Source: Muribaculaceae bacterium
Lineage (GTDB): Bacteria; Bacteroidota; Bacteroidia; Bacteroidales; Muribaculaceae
Direction: 5' to 3'
Length of the DNA stretch: 6,878 nt
Assembly: GCA_016302215.1 (NCBI GenBank)
Contig: JAEDNZ010000101.1
Location: 1 to 6,878, forward strand
Both the position numbers and the translations under genes were made by a program. Shown piece by piece: positions 1 to 5,508 of the stretch. The notes under the pieces are model-generated. The model was not told the DNA's origin. It saw only the letters and a list, made by a program, of their open reading frames with translations, and ran no database searches. Positions within the stretch are counted from its first letter, which is position 1. Each line of letters opens with the position of its first letter.

Positions 1-66
1 GGCGGGCTGCGTGAGCTATGGCGCTTGAAAAATGTCGGATAAGGGCGTTATTTATGCGTTTTTATT

Positions 67-96
67 TTTGAAAGTCAAGTAAATATTGTATCTTTG
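67..96 (+). promoter_or_regulatory. Bacteroidetes-type promoter of the ilvE gene cluster
   Basis: A TTTG at 67-70 is followed after 18 bases by TATCTTTG at 89-96, matching the Bacteroidetes primary sigma consensus (TTTG at -33, TAnnTTTG at -7). Transcription should start a few bases after 96, giving a leader of about 55-60 bases before the ilvE ATG at 159. The leader is A-rich near the start codon and has no Shine-Dalgarno sequence, as usual in this phylum. It is the only clear promoter seen before the four genes ilvE, HD hydrolase, serC and serA. Confidence 0.75.
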
Positions 97-158
97 CCGA
101 AGAAGAGAGCCACAGCGCACGGCTCGCATAACAAACATATTCACTTAAAGATATAGAA

Positions 159-1184
159 ATGAATAACGCAGACATTGATTGGAAAACGCTACCGTTCGGC
201 TATGTTCCAACAGATTGCAACTTGCGATGCACCTATCGCGATGGCAAGTGGGGCGAGATAGAAGTAAGCACCTCCACGACAATTGACATCCATATTGCCG
301 CCACGGCATTGCACTATGGGCAGGAGGCCTTTGAGGGCTTGAAGGCCTTCAGAGGTGTAGATGGCAAGATACGCATCTTCCGTCTTGAGGCCAACGCCGA
401 GCGCATGCGCCAGTCAGCTGAAGGCATTTTGATGGAGCCGGTGCCCGAGCATATCTTCAGAGAGATGTGTATCCGCGCCGTCAAGCTCAATGAGCGCTTT
501 GTGCCGCCGTATGGCAGCGGCGCATCACTGTATATCCGTCCTCTGGAGATTGGCGTCACGGCTCGAGTGGGCGTTAAGCCGGCCGATGAATACACGTTTA
601 TCGTGCTGGTGACGCCGGTAGGCCCATACTTCAAAGGCGGCTTTAAGTGCACCAACTATTGCATCACACGCAAGTATGACCGCGTGGCGCCCTGCGGCAC
701 CGGCCGATGGAAAATCGGCGGCAACTATGCTGCGTCGCTTGCCGCCGGCGAACATGCCCACGAGATGGGCTACTCGGCTGTGCTGTATCTTGACCCCAAA
801 GAAAAGCTATATCTCGATGAGTGCGGACCGGCCAACTTCATCGCCATCAAAGACGGCAAATACATCACGCCCAAGTCTGACTCCATATTGCCATCAATCA
901 CCAACCGCAGCTTGATGCAGATAGCGCGCGACATGGGATTGGAAGTGGAGCAGCGCCACATACCGGTGGAAGAGCTGGCTGAGTGCTCTGAGGCTGCCGC
1001 CGTGGGCACCGCCGCCGTGGCTTCGCCCGTGGGTCGCATCGATGACCTCGACAACGGCGTGCAATATGTCATCTCAAAGGACGGTAAGCCAGGCCCCATC
1101 GTCACGGAGCTGTACAACAGGCTCAACGCGATACGTCTGGGCGAGGCACCCGACACCTACGGGTGGAACACCATCATAGATTAA
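159..1184 (+). CDS. ilvE: Branched-chain amino acid aminotransferase (PLP fold type IV)
   Basis: This enzyme interconverts leucine, isoleucine and valine with their 2-oxo acids, using glutamate/2-oxoglutarate, in the cytoplasm. It is the last step of branched-chain amino acid synthesis. At 341 residues it has the usual length of the longer bacterial/eukaryotic-like BCAT group. Visible hallmarks are HYGQEAFEGLKAFRG (52-66), the SGASLYIRP segment (120-128), and GTGRWKIGGNYAAS (180-193) with the Schiff-base lysine K185. Also present are DECGPANF (220-227), whose E221 should contact the PLP ring nitrogen, and the phosphate-binding GTAA (283-286). The start ATG lies at the family's normal N-terminus (IDWKTLPFGYV begins at residue 6). 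It is first in a run with the HD hydrolase (41-base gap), serC and serA, behind the promoter at 67-96. Nothing appears damaged. The enzyme class is very secure; substrate preference is inferred from the family. Confidence 0.95.
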   Translation: MNNADIDWKTLPFGYVPTDCNLRCTYRDGKWGEIEVSTSTTIDIHIAATALHYGQEAFEGLKAFRGVDGKIRIFRLEANAERMRQSAEGILMEPVPEHIFREMCIRAVKLNERFVPPYGSGASLYIRPLEIGVTARVGVKPADEYTFIVLVTPVGPYFKGGFKCTNYCITRKYDRVAPCGTGRWKIGGNYAASLAAGEHAHEMGYSAVLYLDPKEKLYLDECGPANFIAIKDGKYITPKSDSILPSITNRSLMQIARDMGLEVEQRHIPVEELAECSEAAAVGTAAVASPVGRIDDLDNGVQYVISKDGKPGPIVTELYNRLNAIRLGEAPDTYGWNTIID

Positions 1185-1225
1185 GCACTCGGCATTTCGT
1201 AATTTCTGACACCTGCGCCTAAGCC

Positions 1226-1777
1226 ATGTCATCAGTAGATTATCAAGCAATCATTGACCGCTATTACCCTCACGGCAGTCGCTGCCGCGAGATCCTGCAG
1301 CGCCATAGCGAGCAGGTGGCCGCCAAGGCCGAGGGGATAGCGCGCGAGCTGCATCTGCCTGTTGACATAGAGCAGGTGAGAACGGCAGCAATGCTCCATG
1401 ACATAGGCATATATCTGACCGACGCCCCGGGCATCGATTGCCACGGCAAAGAGGCGTATCTGCGCCACGGCATCTTGGGCGCCGCGCTGCTCAGAGCTGA
1501 GGGCGCGCCCGAATGGGCGGCGAGAGTGGCCGAACGCCACACCGGCGCCGGCATCAGCGTAGATGACATACGCGCCTTGCACCTGCCGCTGCCTGAGCGC
1601 GACCTTATGCCGGAGACGCTGCTGGAGCGCCTGGTGTGCTATGCCGACAAGTTCTTCTCCAAGAGCGGCGACATGCAGGAGAAAAGCCTTGACCGCGTAA
1701 GAGCCTCGATGCTGAAACATTCGCCCGAGACGCTGACACGCTTTGAAGCCCTGCACCGCGAATTTCACCACGAATAA
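1226..1777 (+). CDS. HDIG-type HD-domain metal-dependent hydrolase, unknown substrate
   Basis: A 183-residue cytoplasmic protein consisting of one HD domain. HD proteins use a His/Asp metal site, usually for phosphohydrolysis. The likely ligands are H27 (RHSEQVA), the H58-D59 doublet in MLHDIG (56-61), H81 (RHGILGA), H105 (ERHTGAG) and D141 (CYADKFF), so the full set for a one- or two-metal site is present. The conserved stretch DAPGID (66-71) follows the HD motif. There is no signal peptide, membrane segment or attached sensor domain. It starts 41 bases after ilvE and ends 42 bases before serC with no promoter seen on either side, so co-transcription is likely. It resembles an HDIG family common in Bacteroidales whose substrate I do not know. 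A nucleotide or small phosphometabolite phosphatase role is plausible, and YqeK-type Ap4A hydrolase is a more remote possibility. The fold is confident; function is open. Confidence 0.88.
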   Translation: MSSVDYQAIIDRYYPHGSRCREILQRHSEQVAAKAEGIARELHLPVDIEQVRTAAMLHDIGIYLTDAPGIDCHGKEAYLRHGILGAALLRAEGAPEWAARVAERHTGAGISVDDIRALHLPLPERDLMPETLLERLVCYADKFFSKSGDMQEKSLDRVRASMLKHSPETLTRFEALHREFHHE

Positions 1778-1819
1778 AATAATAAAACATACTCTAACAA
1801 CCTCACATCACACACCCCT

Positions 1820-2890
1820 ATGAAGAAGCATAATTTCTATGCAGGCCCTTCGATATTGAGTGAATACACTATCAAGAACACCATCGAAGGCATCGTCAAT
1901 TTTGCAGACACCGGTCTCTCGGTGCTCGAAATCTCACACCGCAGCAAGCAGTTTCAAGCCGTCATGGACGAGGCTGATGCGCTGGTCAAGGAGATACTGA
2001 ATGTGCCCGAAGGATTCAGCGTGCTGTGGCTCGGCGGAGGCGCTTCGCTCCAGTTCTGCATGATACCCTTCAACTTGCTGGTCAAGAAAGCTGCCTATCT
2101 CGACACCGGCACATGGGCTCACAAAGCTATCAAGGAGGCCAAGCTCTTCGGCGAGGTTGACGTAGTGGCCTCATCAGAAGATGCCAACTACTCATACATC
2201 CCCAAGGGCTACAGCGTGCCCGCCGATGCCGACTACTTCCACTACACATCTAACAACACCATCTATGGCACAGAAATCCTCACCGACCCCGATGTGCCGT
2301 GTCCGTTGGTAGCAGACATGAGCTCGGATATCTTCTCGCGCGAGATTGACTTCTCGAAATATATCGCCGTATATGCCGGCGCACAAAAGAACCTGGCTCC
2401 CGCAGGCGTGACGCTCGTCATCGTGCGCGACGATGCCCTGGGCAAGGTGCAGCGCGCCATCCCCACCATGCTTGACTATCGCACACACGCCTCTAAAGGC
2501 TCAATGTTTAACACACCGCCGGTGCTGCCCATCTTTGCAGCCCTGCAGACCCTGCGCTACTACAAGGAGCAAGGCGGTGTGAAGGAGTTTGACCGCCGCG
2601 CCACCGCCAAGGCTCAGCTCCTCTACGACGCTATCGACAATAGCCGCCTGTTTGAGGCCGTGGTCAAAGACAAAGCCGATCGCTCGCGCATGAACGTGGT
2701 GTTTGTGCTGCGTCCGGAGTATAAGGAGCTTGAGAAAGACTTTGTGGATTTCTGCACTGAGCGCGGCATCGTGGGCATCAAGGGCCACCGCTCGGTGGGC
2801 GGCTTCCGCGCCTCGCTGTACAATGCACTGCCCATCGAGAGCGTGCAGGTGCTGGTAGAGGCTATGCGCGACTTTGAGTATAAGCACTAA
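1820..2890 (+). CDS. serC: Phosphoserine aminotransferase
   Basis: SerC converts 3-phosphohydroxypyruvate and glutamate into 3-phosphoserine and 2-oxoglutarate, the second step of serine synthesis. In many bacteria it also serves a related transamination in pyridoxal phosphate synthesis. The 356-residue length is normal for this class-V aminotransferase. The N-terminus NFYAGPS (5-11) is diagnostic. Next come SHRSKQF (39-45), with H40/R41 for substrate phosphate, GGGASLQF (72-79) and TGTWAHKA (96-103), whose W99 should stack on PLP. ADMSSD (165-170) supplies D166 for the ring nitrogen, and GAQKN (187-191) carries the Schiff-base lysine K190. HRSVGGFRASLYNA near the C-terminus (323-336) gives further substrate-binding residues. 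The ATG follows a short AT- and C-rich gap after the HD gene without an SD sequence. serA, encoding the preceding enzyme, lies 112 bases downstream beyond a hairpin. Confidence 0.97.
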   Translation: MKKHNFYAGPSILSEYTIKNTIEGIVNFADTGLSVLEISHRSKQFQAVMDEADALVKEILNVPEGFSVLWLGGGASLQFCMIPFNLLVKKAAYLDTGTWAHKAIKEAKLFGEVDVVASSEDANYSYIPKGYSVPADADYFHYTSNNTIYGTEILTDPDVPCPLVADMSSDIFSREIDFSKYIAVYAGAQKNLAPAGVTLVIVRDDALGKVQRAIPTMLDYRTHASKGSMFNTPPVLPIFAALQTLRYYKEQGGVKEFDRRATAKAQLLYDAIDNSRLFEAVVKDKADRSRMNVVFVLRPEYKELEKDFVDFCTERGIVGIKGHRSVGGFRASLYNALPIESVQVLVEAMRDFEYKH

Positions 2891-2901
2891 TCTCCATAAA
2901 T

Positions 2902-2960
2902 ATGCGTCAGAGCCGGCCTCCATACCCCCTTCGGAGGCCTCGGCTCCGGCGCATCGCTTT
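2902..2960 (+). terminator. Long GC-rich hairpin plus TTTT between serC and serA
   Basis: ATGCGTC (2902-2908), GAGCCG (2910-2915) and GCCTCC (2916-2921) pair with GGAGGC (2933-2938), CGGCTC (2941-2946) and the GGCGCAT at 2948-2954. Only an A/C mismatch, one G-T wobble and a CT bulge interrupt about 19 pairs around an 11-base loop. A short T run (2958-2961) follows a few bases later. It looks like an intrinsic terminator, but the T run is short and no promoter is recognisable before serA. It may therefore act as a partial terminator, an attenuator or an mRNA-stabilising 3' structure that sets the serC to serA ratio. Confidence 0.6.
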
Positions 2961-3002
2961 TAACCAATAATATATACACAAACACAGACAATCCCTAAAG
3001 AT

Positions 3003-3926
3003 ATGAATATACTGGTTGCTACTGAAAAGCCTTTTGCTGCTGTCGCAGTTGATGGCATTCGTAAAGTGGCTGACGCCGCCGGCTATCAGCTCACCTTGCT
3101 CGAGAAATACACATCGAAGCAAGAGCTGCTCGAGGCCGTAGCGCAGGCCGATGCGCTCATCGTGCGCAGCGACATCGTTGACGCCGAAGTGATAGAGGCC
3201 GGCAAGGGCCGCCTCAAAGTGATAGTGCGCGCCGGCGCCGGATATGACAATATTGACCTTGCAGCAGCTACTGCCGCCGGCATGGTAGTGGAGAATACCC
3301 CCGGTCAGAACTCCAACGCCGTGGCCGAACTGGTATTCGGCATGGCCGTGATGGCTGCCCGCAATATGTATGCCGGCACATCGGGCTTTGAGCTGAAAGG
3401 CAAGAAACTCGGCATACAGGCCTTCGGCCAGGTGGGGCGCAATGTGGCTCGCATAGCCGGCGGCTTCGGCATGGAGGTGTCAGCCGTTGACCCTTACTGC
3501 CCCGACACCGTGATGACGGAGGCCGGCGTGACTCCGGTCCACGATGTGGCACAGCTGTATCGCGACAACAGATTTGTGTCAATACACATTCCCGCTACCC
3601 CCGAGACCATCAAGTCAATAGGATATGACCTCATCGCCTCGATGCCTAAAAACGGCGTGCTCATCAATACGGCCCGCAAGGAAGTCATCGATGAAGACGG
3701 CCTGCTCAAGGCGCTGACTGAGCGCACAGACCTCAAGTATGTGGCCGATATCCGTCCGGCCAATGCCGATGTCCTGCTGGAGCAGTGCGCAGGGCGCGTC
3801 TTCTTCACGCCTAAGAAAATGGGCGCCCAGACCGCCGAGGCCAATATCAATGCCGGCATCGCCGCCGCCAACCAGTCAGTGGCTTACCTGCGCGATGGCA
3901 TTGACCGCTTTAAGGTGAATAAATAA
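3003..3926 (+). CDS. serA: D-3-phosphoglycerate dehydrogenase, short form with active-site Lys
   Basis: SerA oxidises 3-phosphoglycerate to 3-phosphohydroxypyruvate with NAD, the first committed step of serine synthesis; the neighbour SerC takes the next step. At 307 residues it has only the substrate and nucleotide domains and no C-terminal ACT domain, so serine feedback of the E. coli kind is not expected. Visible motifs are VRSD (54-57), RAGAGYDNID (76-85), GQNSNAVAEL (101-110), the nucleotide loop GIQAFGQVG (137-145), D163 after the second strand (favouring NAD), and the catalytic arginine R225 in NTARKEV. Two positions are unusual. The first glycine of GxGxxG is A140. The TPH motif holding the catalytic histidine reads TPKKMGAQT (269-277), with K271 in its place, and the usual glutamate partner is not evident in DIRPAN (249-254). 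From memory, lysine-type PGDHs are known (e.g. Entamoeba) and Bacteroides SerA is similar, so this is probably a functional lineage form. Confidence 0.93.
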   Translation: MNILVATEKPFAAVAVDGIRKVADAAGYQLTLLEKYTSKQELLEAVAQADALIVRSDIVDAEVIEAGKGRLKVIVRAGAGYDNIDLAAATAAGMVVENTPGQNSNAVAELVFGMAVMAARNMYAGTSGFELKGKKLGIQAFGQVGRNVARIAGGFGMEVSAVDPYCPDTVMTEAGVTPVHDVAQLYRDNRFVSIHIPATPETIKSIGYDLIASMPKNGVLINTARKEVIDEDGLLKALTERTDLKYVADIRPANADVLLEQCAGRVFFTPKKMGAQTAEANINAGIAAANQSVAYLRDGIDRFKVNK

Positions 3927-3939
3927 CGTACAAACAACG

Positions 3940-3963
3940 GCGCGGAGCGCAAAGGCTCCGTGC
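3940..3963 (+). terminator. Hairpin just after serA
   Basis: GCGCGGAGC (3940-3948) pairs with GCTCCGTGC (3955-3963) around a six-base loop, giving a 9-bp stem with one G-T wobble, 14 bases after the serA stop. Only TT follows before ACAT, so it is a poor textbook intrinsic terminator. Together with the next hairpin it is the likely 3' end of the serA transcript. Confidence 0.5.
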
Positions 3964-3969
3964 TTCACA

Positions 3970-5010
3970 TCATTGCGAAGGTCGGCCTGCGGTCGGCCTT
4001 CGGCATTTCTTGCCGAGGCGTGTCACCCCGTTAATCGCATACGACATCAGCAGTGTCAGCGGCAACACCACCAAGAAAGCATATTTGTAAGGTAGCGCCG
4101 GCAAGAGACGCATCTCTATCTTGCGCACGATGATGTGCCATAGATATATGTTGGTGGAGTGCGCCTTGCCCATGCGTGCGGCGCAGCCGAGCCATCGCGG
4201 TAAGATAGCGTTGCGCGCTATGATGAAGAGCGCGGCGGCGAGAGGCAGCGTGGCCAACGAGGTGTTGCCAAAATGCTCATCGGCCGGCACATAGGCCTTC
4301 TGCAAATAAAATTCGGCATAGCTCAGCGCCGCCAGCCCTATGGCGGCGACGGGCATCAGCGCTATGGCTCGCGGTGAGATAAGGCTCTCGCGGCGGCGCA
4401 GAGCCATACCTATGGCGAGGCACGGCAGGGCGATGCCGAAGAATGTGCGAGTGTAATTGGCCGCTAACGACTTCATGCCGAAGACAAAGGCATACTGCCC
4501 GAAACAGAGATTATAGCAGATACCGGCGCAGGCAATGGCCCATATTAGGCGCTCAGCCTTGAGCCGTGTGAGCACGAGCAGCACCGCCAAAGCCTCAATG
4601 TAGGCATATAGATACCATAGGTGGCCGCCCGACGGCACTGCTCCGAGCACTAAGAAATCAAACATGTTGATGCTCGACCAATAGCGCCAAGGCATAGCCC
4701 ACGCGGTGTATGCCACATACACAGCCGTAGCCACTGCGGTGATTTTCAGCATCTTGCAGAGCGCATGGCGCAGCTTGCCGTTGTCAATCAATCCGGAGTT
4801 ATCAAGAAGAAAAAACCCCGAGATAATATAAAACACCGGCACGGCGGCGCGACACAGCGGCTGCATCACCTCTCCGTCAAGCAGCGGCACATGCAGCTGC
4901 ACCACCATAACGGCGCACAGCAATTTCAGCACCTGAAGCGCTGCTATCTCGCCGCCGCCGTATCGCGTGCCTCCGAGGCCTATCGGCTGTAAAGTCAAAG
5001 ATTTAGCCAT
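3970..5010 (-). CDS. Acyltransferase-3 family integral membrane protein
   Basis: A 346-residue, very hydrophobic protein with roughly ten predicted membrane segments. Family members move acetyl or other acyl groups onto surface polysaccharides, peptidoglycan or other extracytoplasmic acceptors. K29-x10-H40 in the first membrane segment matches the family's basic-residue-x10-His signature, and H40 is the expected catalytic histidine. Next comes RAAVPVFYIISGFFLL (54-69), the hallmark 'VPxFFxiSGyll' motif, then a loop with GHLWYLYAY around residues 128-136. NIYLWHIIV precedes the last helices, and the tail is basic (GKKCRRPTAGRPSQ). It stands alone, convergent with serA and divergent from the tRNA gene, so context does not reveal the acceptor. 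The ATG at 5010 lies 7 bases from a -7 box, implying an almost leaderless mRNA; TTG at codon 5 is an alternative start. The final codons overlap an inverted repeat. Family is confident; substrate unknown. Confidence 0.88.
   Translation of the reverse strand: MAKSLTLQPIGLGGTRYGGGEIAALQVLKLLCAVMVVQLHVPLLDGEVMQPLCRAAVPVFYIISGFFLLDNSGLIDNGKLRHALCKMLKITAVATAVYVAYTAWAMPWRYWSSINMFDFLVLGAVPSGGHLWYLYAYIEALAVLLVLTRLKAERLIWAIACAGICYNLCFGQYAFVFGMKSLAANYTRTFFGIALPCLAIGMALRRRESLISPRAIALMPVAAIGLAALSYAEFYLQKAYVPADEHFGNTSLATLPLAAALFIIARNAILPRWLGCAARMGKAHSTNIYLWHIIVRKIEMRLLPALPYKYAFLVVLPLTLLMSYAINGVTRLGKKCRRPTAGRPSQ
3976..4002. terminator. Perfectly foldable inverted repeat between convergent genes
   Basis: CGAAGGTCGGCC (3976-3987) pairs with GGTCGGCCTTCG (3991-4002) around a TGC loop, 12 pairs including two G-T wobbles on the plus strand. 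On that strand an ATTTCTT tract begins at 4005. The repeat lies inside the last codons of the minus-strand acyltransferase gene. It is best read as a shared or plus-strand terminator protecting serA and the acyltransferase gene from each other's transcription. No T-rich tail follows it in the minus direction. Confidence 0.45.
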
Positions 5011-5017
5011 ATCGGTG

Positions 5018-5025
5018 CAAAGTTA
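5018..5025 (-). promoter_or_regulatory. -7 box before the acyltransferase gene
   Basis: Read on the minus strand, 5025-5018 is TAACTTTG, an exact TAnnTTTG box and identical to the tRNA promoter's -7 element. It ends 7 bases before the ATG, so transcription should begin at or within about two bases of the start codon. No TTTG lies at the proper -33 distance; a TTTC at 5041-5038 is too close (12-base spacer). Confidence 0.5.
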
Positions 5026-5098
5026 CACATTATGCGCGAAACGACAGCTATCATCATAGTGCAATTCATGGCAACCAAAGCCCAAATAAACCGGTTTG

Positions 5099-5120
5099 AA
5101 GCTCATAAAAGCTCATAAAA
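5099..5120. repeat. Short tandem repeat of a 10-base unit
   Basis: AAGCTCATAA occurs twice in direct succession (5099-5108 and 5109-5118), followed by AA of a partial third copy. It lies upstream of the tRNA promoter, just after a perfect 10-base palindrome AAACCGGTTT (5088-5097). The rest of the 206-base gap between the acyltransferase start and the tRNA is AT-rich and shows no open frame. No function is evident for the repeat. Confidence 0.6.
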
Positions 5121-5151
5121 TAAAAAAGTACAGAAAATTCCGGGCGCAAAA

Positions 5152-5182
5152 TTTGTCAATTCAAAAAAAATGCGTAACTTTG
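5152..5182 (+). promoter_or_regulatory. Consensus promoter of tRNA-Ser
   Basis: TTTG (5152-5155), a 19-base spacer and TAACTTTG (5175-5182) match the Bacteroidetes consensus at every defined position and at the preferred spacing. Initiation around 5188-5190 would give a 5' leader of nearly 30 bases before the mature tRNA. Confidence 0.82.
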
Positions 5183-5216
5183 CAACCGCAAAACCACAAA
5201 GTGCAAGCATATCGAA

Positions 5217-5306
<90 letters not shown>

Positions 5307-5309
5307 AAC

Positions 5310-5349
5310 AGACGCAACGACGGGTATCCCTAAGTTGCGTCTTTTTTTT
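5310..5349 (+). terminator. Intrinsic terminator of tRNA-Ser
   Basis: AGACGCAAC (5310-5318) pairs perfectly with GTTGCGTCT (5334-5342). An inner GGG/CCC helix (5322-5324 with 5328-5330) closes a TAT loop. The stem runs straight into eight consecutive T residues (5342-5349), a textbook Rho-independent terminator placed five bases after the CCA end. Confidence 0.92.
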
Positions 5350-5402
5350 GCCGCCTCGCCAATTCCCTCCCATCGAGAAAAGAGAAGAAATGTGGGTGTG
5401 GT

Positions 5403-5434
5403 ATTGCGGGAAATAAATATTGTTATTATATTTG
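5403..5434 (+). promoter_or_regulatory. Probable promoter of the GH13 amylase gene
   Basis: TATATTTG (5427-5434) fits the TAnnTTTG -7 box. ATTG at 5403-5406, with a 20-base spacer, is a weak -33 element. The -7 box overlaps a palindrome TTTGCAAA (5431-5438). The implied leader is roughly 65-70 bases long, AT-rich before the ATG at 5509, and has no SD sequence. An imperfect -33 element would allow activator control, as is common for carbohydrate genes, but no regulator site can be named. Confidence 0.6.
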
Positions 5435-5508
5435 CAAATTATGTGGTCGGCGCAGTAGCGCTCGGCTAAATCAAATTGAGAAAATATTATACACTCATTA
5501 AAAATACC

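Noticed and set aside
1..42. A possible tail of an upstream plus-strand gene, open from base 1 to a TAA at 40-42 (reading GGLRELWRLKNVG).
   Set aside because: Only 13 codons with no recognisable motif; other frames stop equally soon, so there is no support for a gene.
107..125. GAGCC/GGCTC hairpin in the ilvE leader as a possible attenuator.
   Set aside because: Only five pairs with a nine-base loop, no leader peptide with branched-chain codons and no T run.
1232..1771. A 179-codon minus-strand open frame opposite the HD gene.
   Set aside because: It is antisense to a gene with clear HD motifs, its protein shows no family features, and it reflects codon bias in GC-rich coding sequence.
2501..2923. 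A 140-codon minus-strand open frame opposite serC.
   Set aside because: SerC motifs cover the region on the plus strand; the minus-strand product is His/Ala/Val-rich without recognisable domains.
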